Below, piece after piece: positions 32,886 through 41,669 of a DNA stretch of 41,742 bases. A model generated the notes under the pieces. That model was not told the origin of the DNA, made no database searches, and saw only the letters and a program-made list of their open reading frames with translations. The translations under genes and the position numbers were made by a program. How positions within the stretch are numbered: position 1 is the first letter of the stretch; the number at the start of each line of letters is the position of its first letter. The stretch comes from a candidate division FCPU426 bacterium. GTDB lineage: Bacteria; Oederibacteriota; Muellerivitia; Muellerivitales; Muellerivitaceae. The stretch spans positions 1-41,742 of the forward strand of contig PLZG01000075.1 in the NCBI GenBank assembly GCA_003152075.1, written 5' to 3'.

Positions 32886-35480
32886 TTATTTCTCCTTTGG
32901 ATTAAATTTGGGAGTGAGAAGGACCCAGGTCTTTTGATTGGTTTGCAAATATTTTTTAACCGCTTTTTGGACATCCTCCGCGGTTATCTTTTGGATTAAT
33001 TGGGGGAATTTTTCCACGGTGGATGCCCCCAAACCCGACATTTCATATCTGGCGTAGGAGTGAACTTGGGACCGGTTGGATTGGAGACCCATCCGGTATA
33101 GGCCAACCATATAGGTTTTTGCCCTTTGGAGTTCAGCGGCGGAAACTTTCTTTTTGGAAAATTCGGATAAAAGCTCGACCAGTTCCCTTTTGGCTTCGGT
33201 GACTTTCGAAGGCGCGCAACCGATATAGATTTGATAGGCTCCGGCGAGGATTCCGGCGTCATGGGCGGCGTAAACGCTATAGGCTAGGCTTCGTTTTTCC
33301 CGCAATTCCACGAAAAGCCGCCCTCCCATGCCATTCAACAGGGTGTTCATCACCCGAAAAACAAAATATTCGCTGGATCCAAAAACAGGAGCACGAAACC
33401 CCAGGACCAGGTTGGCCTGTCGTCCGTCCGTTTTCAACTCAAATTGGACGGGCTTCAAGGCCGGCGCGGCGACCTTAATCAAACTTTTTCGTTCGCCTGA
33501 GGGCAATAGGGGAAGTTTAGAATCGAGAAACTTTTTAAGATCTTGGGCGTCAAAATCGCCCACGGCCACCCAAGTCATGTTTTTAGCCGTCAAATGATCG
33601 CGGTGCCACCGCAGAATATCCTTCTGGTTTATTTTCGTGAGGCTTCCCTTTGTGCCCATAGGCATGTGGGCATAGGGCGTCTGGGCAAAAGTGAGGACAT
33701 CCGACTGAAGGAGCGCGTATTCGCTTGGGTCGTCTTTCAACCGTTCGATCGCGGCGATTTGTAATTTCTTTTCCTTCCCCACTTCATCAGCCGAAAAGCG
33801 GGGGTTGAAAAGGCATTCCACCATCAAGTCAAATGACTTATCAAAATTCGAGCCTAAACAATCGAGGGTCATGCCCCAATAATCCTTTTCCATCAGGGGG
33901 TCCAAATGGGCCGCCAGGTTTTCCAGTTCCCTGGAAAATTCCTCGTGTGTCTTCCTCCCAGTACCTTTTAAAAGGCACTTGGTCATCAAAGCGGTTATGC
34001 CATGAAGCTTTTTTTCCAGCGGAAAACCACCATTGACAAAGGCCCCCAGGGAAACCAGGGGCACCCCCCTTCGTTCCTTGACCCATAATTCGGAGCCGTT
34101 TTTTAACGAAAGTTTTTGCAATTGTTTCCGTGACCTGGGGTTGATGGCATGGGGAGGGATGAAATCCAATCCCTTTTTTAGTAGGGCTTGCCAATGGCCG
34201 GCATTTATATTTAGTTTTTCGGATTTAGGATGGTAGAGGAGAAGGGAGGCTTTTGGGGGTTGAATATATTTTTCAGCGACTTGTTGAACCTCTTTGAACG
34301 TCACCGAATCCAGCTTAGCGAGGAATTTTTCCTCGAGTTGAAACCCACCCTGTAATTCCCAAAAACCGAGGGTTTTCGATTGACCGTCCATATTTTGCTT
34401 TTCGAAAATTTTAGAAGCCTTGATCTTATTTTTGACCTTGATCAACTCATCCTCAGGAACTCCCTCCCGAATGATCTTCTTCACCTCTGCCATTATTTCC
34501 ATTAAGCATTTATCCACCCGCCGCAAATCGGTTAAAGCCTGAAAGACCAGGGCTCCCCCGTATTTACCGGCAAAATGATCGCTTCCAACCTCGTCGGCGG
34601 ACTGGCTTTTTTCCCGGATGGCCAGGTTCAAGCGGCTGGCCGCGCCATCCCCCAACAGGGCCTCTAATATCTCAAGGCTGGCGGCGTCCGGATGCTGGAG
34701 CGGGACCGTTGGAAAGCCCAGGGAAAGATATAGCTGCTGGACATCCCCTGGTTCTATTTTTAACCGCAATTCCAGGGGATCCTTGTCAAAGATGAATTTC
34801 CGCTTGGGGGGAAGTGGTTTGACCGACGATTCGAATTTCTTTTGAACCCATTGGAGCACCTGGCTTGTCGAGACATCACCGACGATGGATATAACCGTGT
34901 TCGAGGGAACATAGTGGGTTTTATAATATTTAAGCAGGGTTTCCCGGGGAACCTTTTTGAGTATTTCCAGGTCACCGATGACGGGCCAATGGTAGGGATT
35001 TTTTTGGTAAAGAATCTTGAACAAAAGCTCCCAGGACCAGCTCCAGGGATCGTCCTGGCGCATGCGCATTTCCTCAAAAACGACTTCTTTTTCCTTCTTT
35101 AACTCGTCCCCATCAAAGGTAGAGTTGAAATAAGCGTCAAACTCAATTTCAAGGGCCTTTTGAATCTGGTCGCTGGGCAAAACCACATAAAAGCAGGTGT
35201 GCTCGAAACTGGTAAATGCGTTGAGATAGCCCCCGGCGGCCTCCACCTCCCTGGAAATTTCACCCACTCCCCTCTTGTTCGTTCCCTTAAAAATCATATG
35301 TTCAATGAGGTGGGCCATTCCCCTTTCCTCGGGTTTCTCGTCGATGGAGCCAGCTTCAATCCATATGTTGAGGGACACGACCGGGGTGGCGTGGTCCTCT
35401 TTGATGAGCAGGGTGGCGCCATTTTTGAGCTTCGCTCGGAATACTCCGTCACCAGCCGCGATAGTTTTTTTATTTTTCAT
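32886..35480 (-). CDS. M16 family zinc metallopeptidase, two-half fused form
   Basis: The 864-residue protein contains two M16 halves. The first (about 1-430) has the inverted zinc motif HLIEH (H57, E60, H61), and Glu136 in EVVFEEMRM is the likely third ligand. In the second half (about 450-864) the matching site reads HGITALMTKCLL, without zinc ligands, but it has the substrate-clamping REKRSLAYSVY motif. This active/inactive pairing is the usual M16 arrangement, here on one chain. No signal peptide is seen, so a cytosolic peptide-degrading role is likely. ATG at 35480 is preferred over a TTG at 35522 that lacks a ribosome site. It is co-transcribed with yggT. Confidence 0.92.
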   Translation of the reverse strand: MKNKKTIAAGDGVFRAKLKNGATLLIKEDHATPVVSLNIWIEAGSIDEKPEERGMAHLIEHMIFKGTNKRGVGEISREVEAAGGYLNAFTSFEHTCFYVVLPSDQIQKALEIEFDAYFNSTFDGDELKKEKEVVFEEMRMRQDDPWSWSWELLFKILYQKNPYHWPVIGDLEILKKVPRETLLKYYKTHYVPSNTVISIVGDVSTSQVLQWVQKKFESSVKPLPPKRKFIFDKDPLELRLKIEPGDVQQLYLSLGFPTVPLQHPDAASLEILEALLGDGAASRLNLAIREKSQSADEVGSDHFAGKYGGALVFQALTDLRRVDKCLMEIMAEVKKIIREGVPEDELIKVKNKIKASKIFEKQNMDGQSKTLGFWELQGGFQLEEKFLAKLDSVTFKEVQQVAEKYIQPPKASLLLYHPKSEKLNINAGHWQALLKKGLDFIPPHAINPRSRKQLQKLSLKNGSELWVKERRGVPLVSLGAFVNGGFPLEKKLHGITALMTKCLLKGTGRKTHEEFSRELENLAAHLDPLMEKDYWGMTLDCLGSNFDKSFDLMVECLFNPRFSADEVGKEKKLQIAAIERLKDDPSEYALLQSDVLTFAQTPYAHMPMGTKGSLTKINQKDILRWHRDHLTAKNMTWVAVGDFDAQDLKKFLDSKLPLLPSGERKSLIKVAAPALKPVQFELKTDGRQANLVLGFRAPVFGSSEYFVFRVMNTLLNGMGGRLFVELREKRSLAYSVYAAHDAGILAGAYQIYIGCAPSKVTEAKRELVELLSEFSKKKVSAAELQRAKTYMVGLYRMGLQSNRSQVHSYARYEMSGLGASTVEKFPQLIQKITAEDVQKAVKKYLQTNQKTWVLLTPKFNPKEK

Positions 35481-35583
35481 GGTTAGGAACTCGAAGGAAA
35501 GAGTATTGGTGGTGCGTATCAATTGTCGTCAATTAAAAGAAATGCGTTTCAATAACTTAGGGCCGCGCCACCCTCAATAACAA

Positions 35584-35608
35584 GGCATCAAAATTTATTT
35601 TTGATGCC
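35584..35608 (-). terminator. hairpin, candidate terminator between tRNA-Leu and the M16 gene
   Basis: GGCATCAAAA pairs with TTTTGATGCC around a short AT loop. On the minus strand it is followed by TTGTTATT, a weak T-tract. It would separate tRNA-Leu transcription from the peptidase gene. Confidence 0.4.
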
Positions 35609-35689
35609 GGTTTTCATGTTGGTGGTGCGCTTGGGCTTCGATGGAAACCTCATGAGGGTCCAAGCACGTACCACTCTCCATTTACTTTC

Positions 35690-35708
35690 ACGGCGGCAAA
35701 GCCGCCGT
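35690..35708 (+). terminator. GC-rich hairpin with T-rich tail downstream of tRNA-Leu
   Basis: ACGGCGGC pairs perfectly with GCCGCCGT around AAA. On the plus strand it is followed by TGTTTTATG, so terminator shape fits plus-strand transcription, although no plus-strand gene lies upstream. On the minus strand it lies 16 nt beyond the tRNA CCA end and may aid 3' processing. Confidence 0.35.
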
Positions 35709-35723
35709 TGTTTTATGTACGTG

Positions 35724-35810
35724 TGGTGCGGAAGGGGGGAGTTGAACCCCCATGAGGTTGCCCCCGCTAGAACCTGAATCTAGTGCGTCTGCCAGTTTCG
35801 CCACTTCCGC
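35724..35810 (-). tRNA. tRNA-Leu (anticodon CAG)
   Basis: The minus strand folds into a class II tRNA. The acceptor stem is GCGGAAG / CTTCCGC, with a D-arm GCG...CGC and anticodon stem CTAGA / TCTAG. Loop TTCAGGT gives anticodon CAG, which reads CUG. A long variable arm (GGGGGCAACCTC region), T-arm GGGGG-TTCAACT-CCCCC and encoded CCA end complete it. The long variable arm and A discriminator are as expected for leucine. Confidence 0.95.
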
Positions 35811-35857
35811 GCTTGAGAATCGCTTGACAGTTAGGGCCTTGTTTCAAAAGAGGGCGT

Positions 35858-35886
35858 AGTATAAAGTAGCTCACAACACCTGTCAA
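35858..35886 (-). promoter_or_regulatory. strong sigma-70 promoter of tRNA-Leu
   Basis: The minus strand reads TTGACA (perfect -35), exactly 17 nt, then TATACT (5/6 -10), about 48 nt before the tRNA 5' end. The -35 box sits in one arm of a 9-bp inverted repeat (GCTTGACAG at 35822-35830, CTGTCAAGC at 35880-35888). Confidence 0.75.
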
Positions 35887-36006
35887 GCAACGGTGCTTCG
35901 GCAGAAAATTGAAAGAAACCTCCGCCTTCCCGGCTTCTTCACTCCAGCACCACCCATCACAGGATTATTTTTAATACTCCCGTTAAAGTTATAAAAGGAA
36001 TAAAAA

Positions 36007-38040
36007 TTGTTCAAAAAGCAAAAACCGCAGCATGGAAAAAAATCTAAAGGCCGGCATTTCCAGGACCAGGGTCACAAAAAAAATAAATCAGCCCACGGAA
36101 AATCCGGACGTCAACAGCCGAAACACGATGCCTCAGCCCGTGAATTGATCGGTAAAGTCCAAGCCAACGAGAAAGGCTTCGGCTTTTTCGTCCCCGAGGA
36201 CGGTTCCCCGGACGCCTTTATCCCGCCCCGTGAAATGCGGGGTATCTTAAACGGGGATACGGTCAAGGCACGGGTCGGAAAAGACTCGTTCAAAGAGGGA
36301 AAATTCTCCGCGACGGTGGTTTCTATCGTGAAACGCGCGCGCGAGGAAATGGTTGGAACCTTGGTTAAGGAGCACGGCCATTATTATTTAAAGCCGGACG
36401 ATTTCCGGGTGAACCAGCCCATTCTCCTGGGTCGTGGAAGCGTAAAAGGCGAGGAGGGGCAAAAAGCCATGGTGAAAATTACCAAATGGCCCGGCGAGGG
36501 CCCCATGGAAGGCCTTTTGACCGAGGTCCTGGGTTTTCCGGATGACCCCGGCGTGGATATCAAAACCGTCATCCGTAAGTACCAATGGCCGGAATCCTTT
36601 CCCAAACCCGTGGAATCCCAGGTCGTGGGCTTGCCCGAAAATCCCAGGGAAGAGGATTGGAAGGGGCGTTTGGATCTTCGGAGCCTTTCCATCATGACCA
36701 TTGACGGGGCGGACGCGAAGGATTTCGACGACGCCATTTCCCTCGAGAAAGACACCCAAGGTCATTACCGGCTGGGAGTCCACATCGCTGACGTTTCCCA
36801 TTATGTGCGCGAAGGCACACCACTAAACGAGGAAGCCCAGGACCGGGCCACAAGCCTTTACCTGGCGGACCGGGTCTTGCCGATGCTCCCCCATTCCCTT
36901 TCGGACGGGCTCTGTTCCCTGCGGGAAGGGGTTCCCCGCTTAACCTTGAGCGCTTTCCTAACCTATGATTCAAAAGGACAATTCGAAAAATCTGAATTCG
37001 CCATGTCCGTCATTCAAAGCGGCCGCCGGGGTATTTATGAGGAAGTTCAACAGGTTCTCGACGGCACTGGTTCGCCTGAAATCCGGGCCAAATACAAAAC
37101 CTTCGAGCCCATTCTGGCCAACATGGTCACACTTTCCCGCTTGATCCGGAAAGAGAGGGAGGCCAACGGTTCCCTGGATTTTGATTTTCCAGAAGTCCGG
37201 GCCGTCATCGAGAAAGGAAAAGTGGTCGATGTCCGCAAAAAAGACCGCTTGGAAACCCACCGCCTCATCGAGGATTTCATGGTGGCCGCGAACGAAACGG
37301 TAGCCGCCCATCTGGAACGCATTAAAATGCCGGCGGTTTACCGCATTCACGAACCTCCCAACGACAGCGACACGGAGGAATTGGTGGCTTTCTTAAGGGC
37401 CTATAACGTCCCTTTTAAGAATATGGACCTGACAACTCCCATCGGCATGCAATCCCTTTTGAAATCGGTCAAGGGCGGGGCCTATGAGGCCGTTATCTCC
37501 AACCTGGCCTTGCGGTCTTTAAAGTTAGCCGTTTATTCCACCCGCAACGCCGGTCATTTCGGACTGGGTCTGAAATCCTACTGCCATTTCACCTCGCCCA
37601 TCCGCCGCTTTCCGGATCTGATGGTCCATCGGGCCCTGAAAAAAGCCATCCAACAGGAAAGGACAGTGGGTCAAAGCCAGTCCCTGGAAAAGATCGCTCT
37701 TCATAGCAGTGAGCAAGAAAGAAACGCGGAAAAAGCGGAGCGTGAAAGCCAAAAGATATTGCAGTTAAGGTTCATGGAAAACAAGGTGGATCAGTTATTT
37801 ACGGGCCCCGTCAAACACCTTACCTCCCATGGAGCCTACGTGGAATTGAACCCCTATGGTATTGAGGGTTTCCTCCCTATCGAGAGCCTTACCGATGACG
37901 TCTACCAATTCGAGGCCCAAGCCCTTCAACTAAAGGGAAAAAGAGGTTCAAAGATCCAAATGGGCGACCAATTGAAGGTGAAAGTTATGAGCGTGGACAT
38001 GATTTTCCAAAGGCTACTGCTGACAAGGGTGTATCAATAG
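36007..38040 (+). CDS. rnr: ribonuclease R (RNase II/RNB family)
   Basis: RNase R is a processive 3'-5' exoribonuclease that degrades structured RNA, rRNA fragments and trans-translation targets. The 677-residue protein has a very basic, Lys/His/Gln-rich N-terminus (1-45) and a cold-shock/OB region (about 48-110: KGFGFFVPEDGSPDAFIP). The RNB catalytic domain carries aspartates in IDGADAKDFDDA (D233, D239, D241, D242) and the SYCHFTSPIRRFPDLMVHR motif. A C-terminal S1 domain (about 595-675) closes it. The start is TTG at 36007 with AAAAGGA 7 nt upstream. It is somewhat shorter than E. coli RNase R, mainly at the ends. smpB follows on the same strand after a repeat-filled gap. Confidence 0.95.
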   Translation: MFKKQKPQHGKKSKGRHFQDQGHKKNKSAHGKSGRQQPKHDASARELIGKVQANEKGFGFFVPEDGSPDAFIPPREMRGILNGDTVKARVGKDSFKEGKFSATVVSIVKRAREEMVGTLVKEHGHYYLKPDDFRVNQPILLGRGSVKGEEGQKAMVKITKWPGEGPMEGLLTEVLGFPDDPGVDIKTVIRKYQWPESFPKPVESQVVGLPENPREEDWKGRLDLRSLSIMTIDGADAKDFDDAISLEKDTQGHYRLGVHIADVSHYVREGTPLNEEAQDRATSLYLADRVLPMLPHSLSDGLCSLREGVPRLTLSAFLTYDSKGQFEKSEFAMSVIQSGRRGIYEEVQQVLDGTGSPEIRAKYKTFEPILANMVTLSRLIRKEREANGSLDFDFPEVRAVIEKGKVVDVRKKDRLETHRLIEDFMVAANETVAAHLERIKMPAVYRIHEPPNDSDTEELVAFLRAYNVPFKNMDLTTPIGMQSLLKSVKGGAYEAVISNLALRSLKLAVYSTRNAGHFGLGLKSYCHFTSPIRRFPDLMVHRALKKAIQQERTVGQSQSLEKIALHSSEQERNAEKAERESQKILQLRFMENKVDQLFTGPVKHLTSHGAYVELNPYGIEGFLPIESLTDDVYQFEAQALQLKGKRGSKIQMGDQLKVKVMSVDMIFQRLLLTRVYQ

Positions 38041-38042
38041 CT

Positions 38043-38187
38043 GTCATTGCGAGGAGCGTCCTTCATTGGTGTTGGCGACGAAGAAACCTAAGTTTAGGGG
38101 TGGTGCAAGCTTGAGAAATGATTTTTTAAAACTGGGGTTGCTTCGTCATGGTCGTCCGCCTATTCGGCGGCCATTCCCCGCAATGGC
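38043..38187. repeat. dispersed inverted repeat, GTCATTGCGAG type, copy 1
   Basis: The left arm starts GTCATTGCGAGGAGCGTCC and ends GCGACGAAGAAACC. The right arm starts GGTTGCTTCGTCATGG and ends CCCCGCAATGGC, nearly the reverse complement. A small hairpin CCGCC-tattc-GGCGG lies in the right arm. Elements with this consensus are known to me as abundant non-coding repeats in several bacterial lineages. With copy 2 it fills the 359-nt rnr-smpB gap, which holds no gene. Confidence 0.75.
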
Positions 38188-38239
38188 TGAAATTAAATTA
38201 AAGGATTTACTCGACTTTTTTAAATCCGGTTTTATATCC

Positions 38240-38359
38240 GTCGTTGCGAGGAGCCCAAGATTTTTGGGCGACGCGGCAACCCAAAATAATCCAAAAACTG
38301 CAGTTTCTGGAATGTTTGGATGGCCACGTCGGCTCAAGAAAGAGCCTCCTCGCCATGAC
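38240..38359. repeat. dispersed inverted repeat, GTCATTGCGAG type, copy 2
   Basis: The left arm GTCGTTGCGAGGAGCCCAAG and right arm ending CTCCTCGCCATGAC are inverted copies. Each carries an internal hairpin (GCCCAA-gattt-TTGGGC at 38253-38269; GGCTC...GAGCC on the right). The spacer between the arms is about 30 nt. It is a better-conserved unit than copy 1. Confidence 0.75.
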
Positions 38360-38399
38360 ACAATGGCGTTGAGTCTTTTTGCAAAAGTCGAGGTTTTAT

Positions 38400-38858
38400 A
38401 TGCCTGAGCGCGCCCCTTCCCTACAGAACCGGAAGGCTTTTCATGATTATTTTATTTTGGAAAGTGTGGAAGCCGGTATCGCCTTGGTAGGCTGCGAGGT
38501 CAAGTCCATCCGCAATGGAAAAGCCAACCTGCAGGAAAGTTTCGCCCGTGTTGAGAAGGATGAAGTTCTCCTTTATGGGATGCATATTTCCCCCTATGAG
38601 CAGGGAAACCGCTATAACCCGGACCCTACCCGTACCCGCAAGCTTTTATTGAACCGCACCGAGATTAACCGGCTGGCCTCCCGCGTACACGAGAAGGGTT
38701 TGACCCTGGTCCCGGTCAAACTTTATTTCAAGGGCGGAAAAGTTAAGATCCAATTGGCCATGGCCAAGGGGAAAAACGTCCAGGATAAGCGGGAAAAGCT
38801 GAAGGAAAAAGAAGCCAACCGGGATATCGAAAGAGCCCTTCGAAAAAGGTCAAAGTAA
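38400..38858 (+). CDS. smpB: SsrA-binding protein SmpB
   Basis: SmpB binds tmRNA and delivers it to stalled ribosomes. The 152-residue protein has [64 protein letters not shown] and [27 protein letters not shown]. It ends with the basic C-terminal tail [18 protein letters not shown] that enters the mRNA channel. ATG at 38400 has GAGG 7 nt upstream; an earlier frame extension to 38379 lies in the repeat and is unlikely. tmRNA itself (ssrA) was not found in the window. rnr-smpB adjacency is a conserved pairing. Confidence 0.96.
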   Translation: MPERAPSLQNRKAFHDYFILESVEAGIALVGCEVKSIRNGKANLQESFARVEKDEVLLYGMHISPYEQGNRYNPDPTRTRKLLLNRTEINRLASRVHEKGLTLVPVKLYFKGGKVKIQLAMAKGKNVQDKREKLKEKEANRDIERALRKRSK

Positions 38859-38978
38859 GAAACCAGCCAAACCTATCTCACCACCAAGGTCACCAAGTTC
38901 ACCAAGAAAAAAATAATTGTTGGCCGGATCTTCAGAATTATAAATGGTTTGCTTGTGTTTTGCCTTACTTTGTGCCCT

Positions 38979-39013
38979 TGGTGTCGGTCATCCTCGTAAG
39001 AGGATGTTGGTTC
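38979..39013. repeat. short hairpin repeat (CGGTCATCCTC...GAGGATGTTGGTT), copy 1
   Basis: The perfect stem CATCCTC / GAGGATG (38989-38995 with 39000-39006) is embedded in TGGTGTCGGT...TTGGTT. A second copy with the same flanks lies at 41670-41716. Nearby, 38880-38905 holds CACCAAGG-type short repeats whose inverse CCTTGGTG occurs at 38977. The 192-nt smpB-GGDEF gap has no gene. Confidence 0.5.
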
Positions 39014-39050
39014 AAATTGCCTATTTTGATTTTGATTCGAGGTTCTAGGG

Positions 39051-41507
39051 TTACTTCGAAGAATATTCCCGCAGGGTCTTCAGGAAATTCTCTTCCGACA
39101 GGGGATGGCTGTAGATATAGCCCTGAACATGGTCGCAATCGTGGGATTTCAAAAAGCTCAACTGGCCTTCCGTTTCAACCCCTTCCGCGACGACGTTTAA
39201 TTTCAAACTGTGCGCCAGCGCCACAACGGCCGTTACAATGGCCGCGTCGTTAGGGTCGGTGGTAATGTCCCGAACGAAAGACCGGTCGATCTTCAGCGTC
39301 TCCAATGGGAATCGCTTTAAGTAGCTGAGCGAGGAATAACCCGTCCCGAAATCGTCCAAGGACAAGTGTATCTTCATTTTTTTCAATTCCATCAACGCGG
39401 AAATGGTGAAATCAGCGTTTTTCATGGCGATGGATTCGGTTATTTCGAGGCCCAAATACTGCGGGTCCAAACCTGTTTCCTGGAGAATATGCGCGATGTT
39501 GTTTACCAGGTTTCGCTGCTGGAATTGCCTGGCTGAAAGATTGACTGACACGCAAACTTTATCGTAACCCGTGTCCTGCCATTTTTTCATTTGACTGCAA
39601 ACTTTTCGAATGACCCATTCCCCTATCGGCACAATTAGCCCGGTTTCCTCGGCTAAGCCGATGAATTCGGTTGGGAAAACCAATCCCAGGTCGGGGTGCT
39701 GCCAGCGCACGAGCGCCTCTGCCCCGATAATTTTTTGGGTTTTGATGTCAATTTGAGGTTGGTAGTAAACGACAAATTCTTCTTTTTCTAAGGCCCTCCT
39801 CAAGCTGTTCTCCATCAACAATTGCTTAAAGGCGCTGACATTCATGATGGAGGCGTAAAGCTGATAGTTATTCCTGCCCTGTTCCTTGGCCCGGTACATG
39901 GCGGTCTCGGCGTTTTTAAGAAGAATCTCGGAATTTTCACCATCGTCAGGGTAAAAGGCTATCCCAATACTGGTGGTAACGTGCAATTCGTGGTTGCTTA
40001 ACTTGAATGGCGCGGCGAGCAATTCGATGATTTTCTGCGCGTGTTGGGTTGCCTCCTCGACGTTGTTGACCTGGGGCAACAATAGGGTGAATTCGTCCCC
40101 TCCGAATCGGGCGATAGTTTCGCTTTCATTTAATATGCCCAGGAGACGTTCGGAAACCGCCACCAATAATTTATCCCCCAAAAGATGACCCAGGGTTTCG
40201 TTGATGTTCTTGAACCGGTCGAGGTCCAGGACAATCACTCCCAACATTTGCTTATTGCGGTGCGCGTGTTTCATGGCCTGTTCCAACCGGTCCTTGAATA
40301 ACATTCGGTTAGGCAGGTTGGTCAAGACGTCGTAATAGGCTTGCCGGCGGATGGTTTCCTCGGCCCTTTTACGGTCGGTGATATCCCGCGCGATGGATTG
40401 AATGACCTTCTGGTTCCGCCATTGGAATAGGTGACAGCTGATTTCCACCGGCATCTTCAATCCGCTTTTGGTCAGGTAAGACCTTTCAAAAGTAATATGC
40501 CCCTGTTGCTGGAGTTTTTTAAAAATTTTTCCCAATTCGGCCAAATCCTCGGGTATCGAAATGTCAAAGGGGGTCATCCGCAGAAGTTCTTCCCGGGTAT
40601 ACCCGAGCTTTGAACAAGCGATGTCGTTCACCTCTATAAATTTACCCGGAACCCCCTCGTCCGAGATGTCAGAAAGGAATATGGGGTCAATGGCGTTATT
40701 GAAAAGTTCCTTGAACTTCCCTTCGCTTTCAAGAAGCGCCTTTTCCGCTTTGATGTGCTGGGTAATGTCGGAAACCATCACCACCCTCGCCTTTCGGCCG
40801 TCGAAATCGATGGGATGCGACATGATCTCCACGTCCATCAACGAGCCATCTTTTTTCCGGTGGCGGATGGTTTCCTTTATGACGTTCATTTCCTCTTTCA
40901 ATTCCATTACTTTTTTTATGAGGGTCGGGATGTCGTTCGGGTCGCGAATATCCTTAAGTGAAAGATTTACGAATTCTTCCGCAGTATACCCATACTTCAG
41001 AACGGCGGCGTCGTTCACCGCCAAGATGGATAAACTGTCCAATTCGTAAATCAACATGGGGTTGGGATTGGATTGGAACAGGAGCTTGTACTGGAAATCC
41101 TGGTTTTCAAGGGTGACTTTGAGTGATTTTTGATGGGTGATGTCCCGGACAATGGAAACGATCCTCGCGGGTGAATCCTCGTTGATCGAATTGATGGTCA
41201 GTTCCAGGTGGGCCAGTACTCCATTTTTGCACTTGATCGTTGTTTCATAACGGCCGGATGTCTTGAGGTTCTTGAGATGGTCGGTGATTTTCCCCTGGAT
41301 CAGTTCCCGGTCTTCGACGCGGACCAGGTCAAACAAGGAAGGCAGGGCTTCGAGATCGTCCTCGGAATAACCGGAGATTTTGCAGAAGGCGTCGTTGGCG
41401 TAAATAATACGGTAGACGTCCAGGACAATGACGCCATCACCGATATCGCTGATGGCCTTGAGAAGAACATCGTCTAGAAAGGTTTTAAGTTGACTCGGTA
41501 CGTTCAA
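39051..41507 (-). CDS. PAS-PAS-PAS-GGDEF-EAL cyclic-di-GMP signalling protein
   Basis: The 818-residue cytosolic protein has three PAS domains (about 14-125, 138-250, 263-378), each ending in the DIT-type helix. A GGDEF diguanylate cyclase domain (about 388-550, FGGDEF at 468-473) and an EAL phosphodiesterase domain (about 565-815) follow. EAL residues are present in GAEALVRW (E597), LEITES, DDFGTGYSS, KIDRSFV and VAEGVET, so both catalytic sites look intact. The inhibitory RxxD site before GGDEF reads NESE, so product inhibition is probably lost. No transmembrane helix is seen, so ligand or redox sensing is internal. The start is TTG at 41507 with AAGGGG upstream. Confidence 0.93.
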   Translation of the reverse strand: MNVPSQLKTFLDDVLLKAISDIGDGVIVLDVYRIIYANDAFCKISGYSEDDLEALPSLFDLVRVEDRELIQGKITDHLKNLKTSGRYETTIKCKNGVLAHLELTINSINEDSPARIVSIVRDITHQKSLKVTLENQDFQYKLLFQSNPNPMLIYELDSLSILAVNDAAVLKYGYTAEEFVNLSLKDIRDPNDIPTLIKKVMELKEEMNVIKETIRHRKKDGSLMDVEIMSHPIDFDGRKARVVMVSDITQHIKAEKALLESEGKFKELFNNAIDPIFLSDISDEGVPGKFIEVNDIACSKLGYTREELLRMTPFDISIPEDLAELGKIFKKLQQQGHITFERSYLTKSGLKMPVEISCHLFQWRNQKVIQSIARDITDRKRAEETIRRQAYYDVLTNLPNRMLFKDRLEQAMKHAHRNKQMLGVIVLDLDRFKNINETLGHLLGDKLLVAVSERLLGILNESETIARFGGDEFTLLLPQVNNVEEATQHAQKIIELLAAPFKLSNHELHVTTSIGIAFYPDDGENSEILLKNAETAMYRAKEQGRNNYQLYASIMNVSAFKQLLMENSLRRALEKEEFVVYYQPQIDIKTQKIIGAEALVRWQHPDLGLVFPTEFIGLAEETGLIVPIGEWVIRKVCSQMKKWQDTGYDKVCVSVNLSARQFQQRNLVNNIAHILQETGLDPQYLGLEITESIAMKNADFTISALMELKKMKIHLSLDDFGTGYSSLSYLKRFPLETLKIDRSFVRDITTDPNDAAIVTAVVALAHSLKLNVVAEGVETEGQLSFLKSHDCDHVQGYIYSHPLSEENFLKTLREYSSK

Positions 41508-41669
41508 GCCGGACCCCTTCGGATTACGGTTAAAACGGTGGGTGAAGTTAAGGTTTAACTATCAACCATGATAATCCTAAGGGTGGGTTTTTACATGAAT
41601 AAAGAAGTAAACAATGTAATAGGCAATTTACAAGGGTTTTTGAAAGACCTATTGTCCATCTGGGTGAAC

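Noticed and set aside
32886-32974. Longer yggT reading frame extending into the M16 gene
   Set aside because: The added residues are an out-of-frame reading of the peptidase C-terminus. A good ribosome site supports the TTG at 32884.
38066-38407. 113-codon plus-strand frame between rnr and smpB
   Set aside because: It is made almost entirely of the two inverted-repeat elements, with no ribosome site or recognisable protein features.
38880-38910. CACCAAGGTCACCAAG short tandem-like repeat, considered as CRISPR or microsatellite
   Set aside because: There are only two to three degenerate units with no spacers. It is too short for an array.
40561-41049. 162-codon plus-strand open frame
   Set aside because: It is antisense to the PAS region of the GGDEF-EAL gene and has Ser-rich low-complexity content typical of shadow frames.
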